NCBI RefSeq assembly: GCF_024206475.1
Contig: NZ_JAMBPR010000006.1
Coordinates: 124,001-188,000 of the forward strand
Direction of reading: 5' to 3'
DNA length: 64,000 nt
DNA from: Paraburkholderia sp. CNPSo 3274
GTDB taxonomy: Bacteria > Pseudomonadota > Gammaproteobacteria > Burkholderiales > Burkholderiaceae
In this document: positions 34,938 to 44,793 of the stretch, piece by piece
Position numbering within the stretch: the first letter of the stretch is position 1
Layout of the letters: each line of letters opens with the position of its first letter
Notes under the pieces: model-generated
The model's input: the letters and a program-made list of their open reading frames with translations, nothing else
Databases searched by the model: none
What the model was told of the DNA's origin: nothing
Made by a program: the position numbers and the translations under genes

Positions 34938-36122
34938 ATGAATTATTCCGAGTACCCGATCGAGTCGCTGATGTACATCACCAACCGGCCCGAAATCGTT
35001 TTCACGCATGGCAAGGGGTCGTGGCTCTACGACAATGAAGGCAAGCGATACCTGGACTTCATCCAGGGTTGGGCCGTCAACAGCCTCGGGCACTGCAACG
35101 AAGGCATGATCGAGGCGCTGGAGAAGCAGGCGCGCCTGCTCATCAACCCGTCGCCGGCCTTCTATAACGAGCCGATGGCGAAGCTCGCGGGGCTGCTCAC
35201 CGAGCACAGCTGCTTCGACAAGGTGTTCTTCGCCAACAGCGGCGCCGAAGCGAACGAAGGCGCGATCAAGCTCGCGCGCAAGTGGGGCAAGAAGCATCGC
35301 GACGGCGCCTACGAGATCATCACCTTCGACCACAGCTTCCACGGCCGCACGATCGCGACGATGTCGGCGAGCGGCAAGCCGGGCTGGGACACGATCTACG
35401 CACCGCAAGTGCCGGGCTTCCCGAAGGCCGACCTGAACGACATCGCCTCGGTCGAGAAGCTCATCAACGCGAAGACCGTCGCCGTGATGCTCGAACCGAT
35501 CCAGGGCGAAGGCGGCGTGATTCCCGCCACGCGCGAATTCATGCAGCAACTGCGCGCACTCACGAAGAAGCACGGGATGCTGCTGATCGTCGACGAAGTG
35601 CAGAGCGGCTGCGGCCGTGCGGGCACCCTCTTCGCCTACGAACTCTCGGGCATCGAGCCGGACCTCATGACGCTCGGCAAGGGCATTGGCGGCGGCGTGC
35701 CGCTCGCGGCGCTGCTCGCGAAGAAGGAAATCGCCGTGTTCGAGGCGGGCGACCAGGGCGGCACGTACAACGGCAACCCGCTGATGACCGCCGTGGGCTA
35801 TTCGGTGATCTCGCAACTGGTTGCGCCCGGCTTCCTCGAAGGCGTGCGCGCTCGCGGCGAATATCTGCGCGAGAAGCTGCTCGAGCTTTCGTCCGAACGC
35901 GGCTTCCAGGGCGAGCGTGGCGAAGGCTTGCTGCGCGCGCTGCTGCTCGGCAAGGACATCGGGCCGGAGATCGTCGAGAAGGCGCGCCTCATGCAGCCGG
36001 ACGGCCTGCTGCTCAACGCCGCGCGCCCGAACCTGCTGCGCTTCATGCCGGCGCTGAACGTGACGACGCAGGAAATCGACCGGATGATGGCGATGCTGCG
36101 CACGATCCTCGACTCGCTGTAA
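34938..36122 (+). CDS. argD: Acetylornithine aminotransferase
   Basis: A class III pyridoxal-phosphate aminotransferase of 394 residues that forms N-acetylornithine in arginine synthesis. [45 protein letters not shown] and the PLP lysine K248 in [17 protein letters not shown] are diagnostic. The family also contains succinylornithine and 4-aminobutyrate enzymes; length and motifs favour ArgD. The upstream leader with four Arg codons and a terminator supports an arginine role and predicts control by arginine supply (inference). It is followed by a GNAT gene 17 bp later, probably in the same transcript. Confidence 0.83.
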   Translation: MNYSEYPIESLMYITNRPEIVFTHGKGSWLYDNEGKRYLDFIQGWAVNSLGHCNEGMIEALEKQARLLINPSPAFYNEPMAKLAGLLTEHSCFDKVFFANSGAEANEGAIKLARKWGKKHRDGAYEIITFDHSFHGRTIATMSASGKPGWDTIYAPQVPGFPKADLNDIASVEKLINAKTVAVMLEPIQGEGGVIPATREFMQQLRALTKKHGMLLIVDEVQSGCGRAGTLFAYELSGIEPDLMTLGKGIGGGVPLAALLAKKEIAVFEAGDQGGTYNGNPLMTAVGYSVISQLVAPGFLEGVRARGEYLREKLLELSSERGFQGERGEGLLRALLLGKDIGPEIVEKARLMQPDGLLLNAARPNLLRFMPALNVTTQEIDRMMAMLRTILDSL

Positions 36123-36139
36123 TCGGGCGGAGCACGAGG

Positions 36140-36601
36140 ATGTCCGTCACGATCCGCGTGTTCAGCGAAGCCGATACCGAGGCGGTGGTCGCGCTTTGGC
36201 TGCGGGCATTTCCCGAGTACAACGATGCGAGCCGGCCGCATCGCAATCCGCGTCTGTCGATCGCGAACAAGCTCGGCACCCAGCCGGAGCTTTTCTTCGT
36301 TGCCACGCGCAACGTCGACGGCGCGCTCGTCGGCACGGCAATGGCAGGTTACGACGGGCATCGCGGCTGGCTCTATTCGGTCGCCGTCGCGCCCGAAGCG
36401 CGGCGCCACGGCCTCGGCACGCAGCTAGTGCGCCATGCGGAAAACGCGCTCGCCGCGATGGGCTGCCTGAAGCTCAACCTTCAGGTGCTCACCGACAAGG
36501 CCGAAGTGCTCGCGTTCTACGAACGGCTTGGCTATCGAGCCGATGCCGTGGTGAGTCTCGGTAAGCGGCTCGCCGTGCAGGAGTCCGAAGCGGTCGTCTG
36601 A
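36140..36601 (+). CDS. GNAT-family N-acetyltransferase
   Basis: A 153-residue acetyltransferase. The acetyl-CoA site is in LYSVAVAPEARRHGLGTQLVRHAENAL (motif A, R/Q-x-x-G-x-G/A), and LNLQVLTDKAEVLAFYERLGYR is motif B, both typical of RimI/YpeA-like GNAT enzymes. The ATG at 36140 follows GAGG and gives the expected N-terminus MSVTIRVFSEADTEAVVALW. It is 17 bp after argD and likely cotranscribed. Acetyl acceptor unknown; a link to amino acid metabolism is possible from position only. Confidence 0.85.
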   Translation: MSVTIRVFSEADTEAVVALWLRAFPEYNDASRPHRNPRLSIANKLGTQPELFFVATRNVDGALVGTAMAGYDGHRGWLYSVAVAPEARRHGLGTQLVRHAENALAAMGCLKLNLQVLTDKAEVLAFYERLGYRADAVVSLGKRLAVQESEAVV

Positions 36602-36625
36602 GCCTTACCGGTCGACGCCGTGAAA

Positions 36626-36660
36626 AAAAGCCGCATGGGCTTCACACCCATGCGGCTTTT
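36626..36660. terminator. Bidirectional intrinsic terminator
   Basis: AAAAGCCGCATGGG and CCCATGCGGCTTTT form a perfect 14-bp stem with a 7-nt loop, between the convergent argD-GNAT and liv transcripts. Confidence 0.93.
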
Positions 36661-36698
36661 GCTTTTATGCGGCCGCGAGGACCGCAATGCAATGCAGC

Positions 36699-37414
<716 letters not shown>

Positions 37415-37415
<1 letters not shown>

Positions 37416-38191
37416 CAGTGAACCCCCGCACCCAGATATGCCTCGATCACCTTCGGGTCCTTCTGCACGTCATGCGGCAGCCCTTCGGAGATCACCTTGC
37501 CATAGTCGAGCACTGTCATCCGGTTGCACAGGCCCATCACCAGTTTCACGTCGTGCTCGATCAGCAGAATAGTCTTGCCATCGGCGCGGATCTTGTCGAG
37601 CAGGCGCGTGAGTTCGACCTTCTCGGTCGCGTTCATGCCGGCCGCCGGCTCGTCGAGCGCGAGCAGCTTCGGGTCGGTCGCGAGCGCGCGCGCGATTTCC
37701 AGACGGCGCTGGTGGCCGTACGAGAGATTGCGCGAGGTGTAGTCCGCGTATTGCGCGATACCCACGTATTCGAGCAATTCGATCGCGCGTTCCTTGATCT
37801 CGCGCTCTTCCTTGCGCTCCGCCGGCGTTTGCAGCACGGCGCCGATCAAGCCGTGCTTCGTGCGCACGTGGCGGCCGACCATCACGTTTTCGAGCGCCGT
37901 CATGCCGCCGAACAGACGAATGTTCTGGAAGGTACGCGCAATGCCGGCCTTCGCCACCTGATAAACGGCGGTCGGCGTGTAGGCAGTGCCATCGAGCTTG
38001 AATTCGCCCGAATCAGGCGTGTAGAGACCGGTAATCACGTTGAAGAACGTCGTCTTGCCGGCGCCGTTCGGACCGATCAGGCCGTAGATCGTGCCTTCCT
38101 CGATTTGCAGGCCGACATCGGACAGCGCCTGCAGGCCGCCGAAGCGTTTGTTCACGCCCTTCACGGACAGGCGGATAGGTTTGTTGCTCAT
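37415..38191 (-). CDS. livG: Branched-chain amino acid ABC importer, ATPase LivG
   Basis: The second ATPase of the importer, 258 residues. Walker A GPNGAGKTTFFNVITGLY, LSYGHQRRLEIARAL (signature region with SYGHQ, typical of LivG) and Walker B LLALDEPAAGMN are seen; TYTPTAVYQVAKAGIARTFQNIRLF is the LivG/UrtD-specific insert. It lies 15 bp after livM and overlaps livF by 1 nt. Confidence 0.93.
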
Positions 38192-38206
38192 ATTCTGTTC
38201 TCCCCG

Positions 38207-39376
38207 TTATGCGCGAACCGGCTTCTTGCTCGCGCGCTTGGCGATCTTCGCGATCTTGTCTTCGTGCTTCGCCGCGGGCCACAGGCCTTCCGAGCGGTAC
38301 AGCATGATGACGACCATCGCAAGGCCGTAGAGCAGCTGGCGAATGACTTCCGTATCGACGATTTCGTGGCCGAACAGCATGTGCTGGAGCGGACCCATCG
38401 TCGAGCGCAGGAACTCGGGGAAAATGGCGAGCAGCACGGCGCCGAGAATCACGCCGGGGATGTGGCCCATGCCGCCGAGCACCACGCAGGCGAGCACGAC
38501 GACCGATTCCCAGAAGGTGAACGATTCCGGCGACACGAAGCCCTGGAACGCACCGAACATCGCGCCCGAAAGACCGCCGAACGACGCGCCCATTGCGAAC
38601 GCGAGCAGCTTGACGTTACGGGTGTTGATGCCCATGGCCTTGGCGGCAATTTCGTCTTCGCGGATCGCGGCCCATGCACGGCCGATACGCGAGTGCTGCA
38701 GACGCGTACACACCCAGATCACGAGCAGCGCGCAGATCACGAACACGTAGTAGTACATGTAGACCGACGTGAACGTGAAGCCGAGGATCTCGTGCGGCTG
38801 CGCGAGATTGAAGCCGAACACCTGCAGCGGCGCGACGCCCGTAATACCCTGCGGCCCGTTGGTAATGTTCACCGGACGGTCGAGGTTGTTCATGAAGATA
38901 CGAACGATTTCCCCGAAGCCGAGCGTCACGATCGCGAGGTAGTCGCCGCGCAGACGCAGCGTCGGTGCGCCGAGCAGCACGCCGAAGAGTGCGGCGAGCG
39001 CCATCGCGCCCGGCACCACGATCCAGTACGGCGTATGCAGCCCGCCCGGGAACATGTTGGCGATCCACGCGAACTGCGTGGTGAGGTGCGGCGACGTCAG
39101 CAACGCGGCCACGTAGGCACCCACCGCGTAGAACGCGATATAGCCCAGGTCCAGCAGGCCGGCGAAGCCCACCACCACGTTCAGGCCCAGCGCGAGCATC
39201 ACGTAGAGCATCGCGAAGTCGAGCACGCGCACCCAGTAGTTGCCGCCCGCGGCGCCGACCACGAAGGGGAGCGCTGCCACGACGATGGCCGTCACGATGC
39301 CGACCGTGAGGGTCTTCGTCATGTTCTTTTCGGGGATGAGCGTCGTCGACGGCTCGATCGGTTGAATTGAAGTCAT
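38207..39376 (-). CDS. livM: Branched-chain amino acid ABC importer, permease LivM
   Basis: A 389-residue inner-membrane permease with about nine to ten hydrophobic segments. LALGLNVVVGFAGLLDLGYIAFYAVGAYVAALL near residues 60-95 and LRLRGDYLAIVTLGFGEIVRI are LivM signatures. AIREDEIAAKAMGIN matches the cytoplasmic loop that contacts the ATPase. The last 30 residues are basic. It pairs with LivH to form the channel, and lies 16 bp after livH. Confidence 0.93.
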   Translation of the reverse strand: MTSIQPIEPSTTLIPEKNMTKTLTVGIVTAIVVAALPFVVGAAGGNYWVRVLDFAMLYVMLALGLNVVVGFAGLLDLGYIAFYAVGAYVAALLTSPHLTTQFAWIANMFPGGLHTPYWIVVPGAMALAALFGVLLGAPTLRLRGDYLAIVTLGFGEIVRIFMNNLDRPVNITNGPQGITGVAPLQVFGFNLAQPHEILGFTFTSVYMYYYVFVICALLVIWVCTRLQHSRIGRAWAAIREDEIAAKAMGINTRNVKLLAFAMGASFGGLSGAMFGAFQGFVSPESFTFWESVVVLACVVLGGMGHIPGVILGAVLLAIFPEFLRSTMGPLQHMLFGHEIVDTEVIRQLLYGLAMVVIMLYRSEGLWPAAKHEDKIAKIAKRASKKPVRA

Positions 39377-39392
39377 GTTGTGTTACTCCCTC

Positions 39393-40343
39393 TTATGCGC
39401 GGTCCGCGACACGTTCGCCCAGCAGCCCCGACGGACGGAACACGAGCACGACGATCAGCACGATGAATGCGAAGACGTCCTGATAGTTACTGCCGAACAC
39501 CCCACCGGTCAGGTTGCCGATGTAGCCTGCGCCGAGCTGCTCGATCAGACCGAGCACCACGCCGCCGACCATCGCGCCGCCGAGGTTGCCGATACCGCCC
39601 AGCACCGCGGCCGTGAAGGCCTTCATGCCGGGGATGAAACCCATGTAGAAGTGCGCGTTGCCGTATTCCGAGGCGATCATCACGCCGGCCAGTGCCGCGA
39701 GCGCGGAGCCGATCATGAACGTGGCCGAGATCACGAAGTTCGGATTCACGCCCATCAGCGAGGCATTGTTCGGGTTCTCGGCAATCGCGCGCATGGCGCG
39801 GCCGAGCTTGGTCTTGTGCACGAGGAGCAGCAGACCCGCCATCACGAGGAACGCGACGACGATGATGACGATTTCCGTCATCGAGATCACGGCGCCCACG
39901 CCGGTTTCAGTCGGCTTGATGACGTTGATCGGGTCGGTCGAGATGAGCTGGGGGAACGCGAGCGGATTGCGGCCCCAGATGATCATGGCGAGCGTCTGCA
40001 GCAGGATCGACACCCCGATCGCGGTGATCAGCGGCGCGAGGCGCGGCGCGCGGCGCAGCGGCCGGTAGGCGACCTTTTCGATCGTATACCCGACGACCGC
40101 GCACACGACCGCGGCAACCACGAGCGCGATGCACAGCGTGGGGATGTTCCCGAGGCCCGGGAAGTGATTGTGGAGCACGTTGATCGCGGAGAGCGCAACC
40201 ATGGCGCCCACCATGAGCACGTCGCCGTGCGCGAAGTTGATGATGCCCAGAATCCCGTACACCATCGTGTAACCGAGGGCGATGATGGCGTAGATGCTGC
40301 CAAGCACCAGCCCATTCAGGATCTGCTGGATGAAAATATCCAT
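39393..40343 (-). CDS. livH: Branched-chain amino acid ABC importer, permease LivH
   Basis: A 316-residue inner-membrane permease. LNGLVLGSIYAIIALGYTMVYGILGIINFAHGDVLMVGAM at the N-terminus and AVRAIAENPNNASLMGVN-type loop (here RAMRAIAENPNNASLMGVN) are LivH signatures. AAGGAG precedes the ATG at 40343. It is the first gene of the operon. No periplasmic binding protein (LivK/LivJ) gene is present here, so the binding protein must be encoded elsewhere. Confidence 0.93.
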   Translation of the reverse strand: MDIFIQQILNGLVLGSIYAIIALGYTMVYGILGIINFAHGDVLMVGAMVALSAINVLHNHFPGLGNIPTLCIALVVAAVVCAVVGYTIEKVAYRPLRRAPRLAPLITAIGVSILLQTLAMIIWGRNPLAFPQLISTDPINVIKPTETGVGAVISMTEIVIIVVAFLVMAGLLLLVHKTKLGRAMRAIAENPNNASLMGVNPNFVISATFMIGSALAALAGVMIASEYGNAHFYMGFIPGMKAFTAAVLGGIGNLGGAMVGGVVLGLIEQLGAGYIGNLTGGVFGSNYQDVFAFIVLIVVLVFRPSGLLGERVADRA

Positions 40344-40514
40344 TTAATGCTCCTTAGCCCGTGCAACCGGATTCGCGCTCGTCATCGGCCGGTGGGCGAT
40401 GTTTTACGGAACCGCAACGACACTTTCGGGTATTGAAGTAAAAACCGGTAACGGTTGGCCGCCCTGGTTCGCGTTGCCGCTGTGTTGCAGCGCCAGGCTC
40501 GCCAAAAGCGGATG

Positions 40515-40547
40515 CAAAAACGGCACCGTCGGATGGTTCGGTGCCGT
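40515..40547 (-). terminator. Intrinsic terminator between the 100-codon ORF and livH
   Basis: On the minus strand ACGGCACCG and CGGTGCCGT (9-bp stem, 10-nt loop; 40520-40547 on the plus strand) are followed by a five-T run, about 10 nt past the ORF stop and 172 nt before livH. It may end the upstream transcript or act as an attenuator for liv. Confidence 0.8.
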
Positions 40548-40556
40548 CGGGTTCAA

Positions 40557-40859
40557 TCAACTACGCGTCATATTCGCGTTGGCGTATTCGCGGCGAGCCT
40601 TGCGGCCAGCAAACGCGAATGCGTCAAACGCCATGACTCCCTCTCCCCGGCCGCCCGCGCACTCCGGGATCTCACCTGCGAGATCCATCGCACCCAGGCG
40701 GCGAACCGGCATGACTACGCCGCTGCATGCAAAAGCAATCTGCATGCCAGGAAAGATCGATGTTGCGCTCGTGCCCGCCTCGACATTGCGACTGTGCCAC
40801 GCGTGGCGCGGCGCAACCGCATTTACCGATGACGCGGCAAAAGCTGGCTTGAATTGCAT
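40557..40859 (-). CDS. Candidate 100-residue protein upstream of livH, unknown function
   Basis: The ATG at 40859 follows AGGAG with 9-nt spacing, a promoter pair lies about 75 bp upstream, and a strong intrinsic terminator follows the stop, so the frame is framed like a real gene. The product begins MQFKPAFAASSVNAVAPRHAW, contains a hydrophobic patch near SIFPGMQIAFACSGVVMP, and ends with a basic REYANANMTRS tail. I recognise no family. It could equally be a non-coding leader of liv. Confidence 0.4.
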   Translation of the reverse strand: MQFKPAFAASSVNAVAPRHAWHSRNVEAGTSATSIFPGMQIAFACSGVVMPVRRLGAMDLAGEIPECAGGRGEGVMAFDAFAFAGRKARREYANANMTRS

Positions 40860-40935
40860 TAATCAGGTCTCCTGCGCCTTCCGAAATGCTTGCCTGATGG
40901 CCTTCTCATGGATGTCCAGCCTTCAGAACGCGCGC

Positions 40936-40963
40936 ATTGTAACGCCAATTATGCGACGGGCAA
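40936..40963 (-). promoter_or_regulatory. Sigma70-type promoter upstream of the 100-codon ORF
   Basis: On the minus strand TTGCCC (40958-40963), a 16-bp spacer and TACAAT (40936-40941). Confidence 0.5.
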
Positions 40964-41363
40964 TATTGTTGAACCGGCAGGGTTTTCCTGCATTGCAACC
41001 ATATTTTTAGTTAACCACCTGTTTCGGGTTGCACCACAGGTTGCGCCGCATTATCGTGCACCAGTTGCACCAAAAATCGCCAGGCTTCGCATCATGTGTT
41101 GCAGATAATGCCCGCAATGCCTTGTCGGGCGGGCATTGGGTCAAATGAATGGTATTTAAGAGAGAGCATAAAAATCCCGCCCCGGCGCGGTGCACTCATG
41201 TCGAAAGCGTGTCAATCGCCCCATAAATTTGGGGTCACACCACACAACTCGGTCCCGCACTCTAGAGAAAACACTAATAAGAACACTCGCCCAATGTGAG
41301 GTTAACCTGCCTTTTCTCATCATACGACCCTAATTATCGGTGTTCCCCAGCTCTCGCGGGCAT
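40964..41363. other. Intergenic region upstream of the liv locus
   Basis: No supported gene. It contains GTTGCACC-like words at 41028, 41040 (GTTGCGCC) and 41064, and an inverted repeat CCCCA / TGGGG around 41220-41235. These could be binding sites for a regulator of the liv transcript. Confidence 0.45.
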
Positions 41364-41388
41364 AAAAAAACGCGCCGGATGGGCGCGT
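41364..41388 (-). terminator. Intrinsic terminator of ispH
   Basis: On the minus strand ACGCGCC and GGCGCGT with a 5-nt loop are followed by a seven-T run, 22 bp past the ispH stop. Confidence 0.88.
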
Positions 41389-41409
41389 TCTTGCGGAGTG
41401 CGGGAGGCG

Positions 41410-42381
41410 TCAGACCTGTTGACCAAGTCCGCGCGGCAAGGGGAATGCAATGTTCTCCTCGATGCCTTCGAGCGCGCGCACGTTGCGCGCACCAAGTTCG
41501 TGCAGGTGGCGAATGATCTCCTGAGCAAGCGCTTCGGGAGCCGACGCTCCGGCCGTCAGGCCGATCCGGCGTTTGCCGGCGAGCCACCGGGGGTCGATCT
41601 GCTCTGGCGCATCCACCATATAGGCAGGAATGCCGCGCTTCTCGGCCACTTCGCGCAACCGGTTCGAATTGGAACTGTTCGGGCTGCCCACCACGATCAC
41701 GACATCGCACTGGGGCGCCATGAACTTGACGGCGTCCTGGCGATTCTGCGTGGCGTAGCAGATGTCCTGCTTCTTCGGCTCGCGAATGGCCGGAAAGCGC
41801 GCCTTGAGCGCGGAGATGATTTCCGCGGCGTCGTCCACCGAGAGCGTGGTTTGCGTGACGAACGCCACGCGCTGCGGATCGCGCAGCTTGAGCGCCTCGA
41901 CATCGGCAATGTCTTCGACGAGGTACATACCCTCGGTCACCTGCCCCATGGTGCCTTCCACTTCCGGATGGCCCTTGTGGCCGATCATGACGATGTCGAG
42001 CCCCTCGTCGCGCATCTTCGCGACTTCCACGTGCACCTTCGTGACGAGCGGGCAGGTCGCGTCGTAGACGCGCAGGCCGCGCGCCTCGGCGTCGGCGCGC
42101 ACCGACTTGGAGACGCCGTGCGCGCTGAAGATCACCGTGTTGCCGGACGGGACCTCATCGAGTTGCTCGATGAAGATCGCCCCCTTCTTGCGCAGGTCTT
42201 CGACGACATAAGCGTTGTGGACGATCTCGTGACGCACGTAGATCGGTGCGCCGTGAAGCTGGATCGCGCGCTCGACGATCTCGATGGCCCGATCGACGCC
42301 GGCGCAGAAGCCGCGCGGTTGCGCGAGCAGGATTTCCGCGTCGGCCAGTTCTGCGATGAGGGACGTGTCCGTGTTGGTCAT
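41410..42381 (-). CDS. ispH: 4-hydroxy-3-methylbut-2-enyl diphosphate reductase
   Basis: Last enzyme of the MEP isoprenoid pathway, giving IPP and DMAPP. The 323-residue protein keeps the three 4Fe-4S cysteines: C26 in [13 protein letters not shown]110 in [12 protein letters not shown] and C208 in [24 protein letters not shown] is the substrate-binding segment. The gene is also called lytB. It lies 5 bp after fkpB on the same strand, a pairing common in proteobacteria. Confidence 0.95.
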   Translation of the reverse strand: MTNTDTSLIAELADAEILLAQPRGFCAGVDRAIEIVERAIQLHGAPIYVRHEIVHNAYVVEDLRKKGAIFIEQLDEVPSGNTVIFSAHGVSKSVRADAEARGLRVYDATCPLVTKVHVEVAKMRDEGLDIVMIGHKGHPEVEGTMGQVTEGMYLVEDIADVEALKLRDPQRVAFVTQTTLSVDDAAEIISALKARFPAIREPKKQDICYATQNRQDAVKFMAPQCDVVIVVGSPNSSNSNRLREVAEKRGIPAYMVDAPEQIDPRWLAGKRRIGLTAGASAPEALAQEIIRHLHELGARNVRALEGIEENIAFPLPRGLGQQV

Positions 42382-42386
42382 GGGCT

Positions 42387-42842
42387 TTAAAGGATTCCGA
42401 TGATTTGCACTTCGAACGCAACCGCCTGGCCAGCGAGCGGGTGGTTGAAATCGAACAGGGCGGAGGTCTCGTTCACTTCCTTGAGCACACCCGCATAGCG
42501 GCCGCCGTTGGGGGCGTTGAATTCGATCAGGTCGCCCGGGCTTAACTCCTCGCCGATCATGCCATTCTCGCGCAGGGTCTTGAGCGAGACGCGCTGGATC
42601 AGCTCGGGGTTGCGCTGCCCGAAAGCGACGCCAGGTTCTAGCTGAAAGGTCGAGTGGTGACCCACCTTCAGGCCCTGCAAAATGTCTTCCAGCGGCGGCG
42701 CAAGCTGGTCGGCGCCCATCAGCAGGGTCGCGGGACGGTCGACAAAGGTATTGACGATTTCGGTGCCATCGGCGAGCGAAAGCCGGTAATTCAGCGTCAC
42801 GTGGGAACCGGATTTCACTTCGGAGATGTCAATGATGCTCAT
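42387..42842 (-). CDS. fkpB: FKBP-type peptidyl-prolyl isomerase (SlpA type)
   Basis: A 151-residue SlyD/SlpA-like isomerase and chaperone. [19 protein letters not shown] (FKBP half), the [35 protein letters not shown] insert and [19 protein letters not shown] end are characteristic. It lacks the histidine-rich tail of SlyD. The ATG at 42842 starts [12 protein letters not shown], and the frame is open further upstream without similarity. It is followed 5 bp later by ispH. Confidence 0.93.
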   Translation of the reverse strand: MSIIDISEVKSGSHVTLNYRLSLADGTEIVNTFVDRPATLLMGADQLAPPLEDILQGLKVGHHSTFQLEPGVAFGQRNPELIQRVSLKTLRENGMIGEELSPGDLIEFNAPNGGRYAGVLKEVNETSALFDFNHPLAGQAVAFEVQIIGIL

Positions 42843-43031
42843 GCGTAACTCATTTCGTCGGAACGCGCGCTTCGCGCGTGCGCGCCGCAAGGCGCCGGTC
42901 CGGCCTGCCTCGGGCGGCCGGAAAACATCTATTGTAAGCCACTTGGCCGAGGCGGTCGCGGCACGATTGTGCACTGCCAACGCTCGCACTCGTGCACGCC
43001 GCGCACCCTTTATTTGTCTGTGGAGATTGCC

Positions 43032-43856
43032 ATGACGGAACTTGCCTGCATGCCGGACACGGCGCCCGATACCCTTGGTGACGCCCTCGCTGGGCGCCTG
43101 CCCGGTCCGGGATGCGCAGAGCGTGGCCCCTGCGGCGCCGGAGTCCCCGCGCGCGCCGCGTCTGCCGTGTCGGCCCGCGATAGCGCGGCGCCTGCGGCAC
43201 GACGCCGCGACATGCCCCGCGAGCGACTGCGCACGGCCGGTGCGGCCGCGCTCTCGGACGTTGAGTTGCTCGCGATCCTGCTCGGCTTTGGCTTGCCGGG
43301 CCACGATGTCTTCGAGGTGGCTCGCACGCTGCTGGCCCAATTCGGCTCGCTGCGCGCCATGCTCGACGCACAGCGCGAAGAATTCGAGGCCCTGCGCGGC
43401 ATCGGGCCCGCAAAATCCGCAATGCTGCAAGCGGTGACGGAACTCGCGCGGCGGGCGCTTGCGCAAGCGCTCGACGACAAGCCGCTCGTCGACTCTCCCG
43501 GTGCGGTCGAGGACTATTTGCGCCTCCTGATCGGCGGGCGGCCGCACGAGGTGTTCGTTTGCCTCTTTCTGGACGCGCGCCATCGGCTGATCCGCTCGGA
43601 GGAAAGCTCGCGCGGCTCGCTCACGCGCATGGCGGTGTATCCTCGTGAAATCGTGCGGCGCGCGCTAACGCTCAATGCCGCGAGCCTGATCGTCGCCCAT
43701 AATCACCCATCGGGCGCGGTGCAGCCGAGCGCGAGCGACCGGCGCCTCACGCGGGTGTTGCGCGAAACGCTTGCGCTCGTTGAGGTTCAACTCATCGATC
43801 ACCTGGTCATTGGCACACGGGAGACGTTTTCCTTCGCGCGCCATGGCTGGATTTGA
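43032..43856 (+). CDS. radC: RadC / MPN(JAMM)-domain protein
   Basis: A 274-residue protein with an HhH region ([44 protein letters not shown]) and a C-terminal JAMM metalloprotease-like domain with HNHPSG at 223-228 and SASD downstream. E. coli RadC was once thought a DNA repair protein; the biological role is still unclear. The first 60 residues (about 1-65) are a poorly conserved Ala/Gly/Pro-rich extension. GGAG at 43022 precedes the ATG at 43032. It is divergent from fkpB-ispH. Confidence 0.9.
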   Translation: MTELACMPDTAPDTLGDALAGRLPGPGCAERGPCGAGVPARAASAVSARDSAAPAARRRDMPRERLRTAGAAALSDVELLAILLGFGLPGHDVFEVARTLLAQFGSLRAMLDAQREEFEALRGIGPAKSAMLQAVTELARRALAQALDDKPLVDSPGAVEDYLRLLIGGRPHEVFVCLFLDARHRLIRSEESSRGSLTRMAVYPREIVRRALTLNAASLIVAHNHPSGAVQPSASDRRLTRVLRETLALVEVQLIDHLVIGTRETFSFARHGWI

Positions 43857-43905
43857 GGCGACGACGCGCCAAGCGGCGGCAAACAACACCATGTGCAAAT
43901 CGAGT

Positions 43906-43935
43906 TTGATTTTCCATGGCTTTTTCTGATAGAAT
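43906..43935 (+). promoter_or_regulatory. Promoter of rpmB-rpmG
   Basis: TTGATT (43906-43911), an 18-bp spacer and TAGAAT (43930-43935) with the TGA of an extended -10. It leaves a leader of about 165 nt before rpmB. Confidence 0.7.
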
Positions 43936-44109
43936 CACGGTTTGCCTATTTCCAACCCTGTTCCGAAGCCCGTCGCGGCATTCCAGGGGAAATATGGCCT
44001 GGGTTCGAGGTTGTCTCTCATCCATACGTGAGCGCGCTCCTATTCTGGCCATTTCTCGCCTGGGAAACTTAAGCGGCTCTCGAACTCAGAATTTCCGTAG
44101 GAGTGTCTC

Positions 44110-44343
44110 ATGGCACGTGTATGCCAAGTCACTGGGAAAGCGCCGATGAGCGGCAACAACGTTTCCCACGCTAACAACAAAACCAAGCGCCGTTTCCTCC
44201 CGAATCTGCAAAACCGCCGTTTCTGGGTTGAAAGCGAAAACCGTTGGGTGCGTCTGCGCATCTCGAACGCAGGCCTGCGCCTGATCGACAAGAACGGCAT
44301 CGATTCCGTGCTCGCAGACCTGCGCGCACGCGGCGAACTGTAA
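44110..44343 (+). CDS. rpmB: 50S ribosomal protein L28
   Basis: The 77-residue protein starts [39 protein letters not shown], the usual L28 sequence in proteobacteria, and ends [17 protein letters not shown]. It lies 10 bp before rpmG and is transcribed with it. Confidence 0.97.
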   Translation: MARVCQVTGKAPMSGNNVSHANNKTKRRFLPNLQNRRFWVESENRWVRLRISNAGLRLIDKNGIDSVLADLRARGEL

Positions 44344-44353
44344 GGAGTAAATC

Positions 44354-44521
44354 ATGGCCAAGGGCATCCGCGACAAGATCAAGCTCGAGTCGACCGCAGG
44401 TACGGGTCACTTCTACACGACCACGAAGAACAAGCGCAACATGCCGGAAAAAATGTCGATCAAGAAGTTCGACCCGGTTGTTCGCAAGCACGTCGAGTAC
44501 AAGGAAACCAAGATCAAGTAA
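44354..44521 (+). CDS. rpmG: 50S ribosomal protein L33
   Basis: A 55-residue protein, [28 protein letters not shown] and so on, the standard length and sequence of L33. TAAGGAG between the genes is the ribosome binding site. The zinc-binding cysteines of some L33 forms are absent, so it is the zinc-free type. It ends before a strong terminator. Confidence 0.97.
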   Translation: MAKGIRDKIKLESTAGTGHFYTTTKNKRNMPEKMSIKKFDPVVRKHVEYKETKIK

Positions 44522-44551
44522 TTGATCGGGTTTCGAGCCTGACGAAGACAG

Positions 44552-44579
44552 AAAAACCCCGCTATTTAGCGGGGTTTTT
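44552..44579 (+). terminator. Intrinsic terminator of rpmBG
   Basis: AAAAACCCCGCT and AGCGGGGTTTTT form a 12-bp stem with a 4-nt loop. Confidence 0.94.
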
Positions 44580-44793
44580 CTTTTTGCACGCCCGTCCCGC
44601 CCCGGTTCGCGCCATGCAACAGTGTTTTAACGGCAGCGCCCAAACTGCCGCTATCCGTTCGCTCCTCTCTCGGAGTATGCTTCCCGCTTTATATCGGCTG
44701 CCACACGCGTGTCATATGCCACTGACGGCGCCAGGACCGCGGCAAACGCGGCGGCCAGAAAGCGTAGAACAAGAGCGACGGAGAAGCAGGATC

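Noticed and set aside
36140..36601. GNAT gene as the ArgA/ArgJ N-acetylglutamate synthase of the arginine pathway
   Set aside because: The 153-residue protein has the RimI/YpeA-type motifs and lacks the length and features of N-acetylglutamate synthase, so only a general acetyltransferase is supported.
40452..40468. AACCG / CGGTT followed by TTTTT upstream of livH as a second terminator
   Set aside because: The stem is only 5 bp, too weak compared with the 9-bp terminator at 40520-40547.
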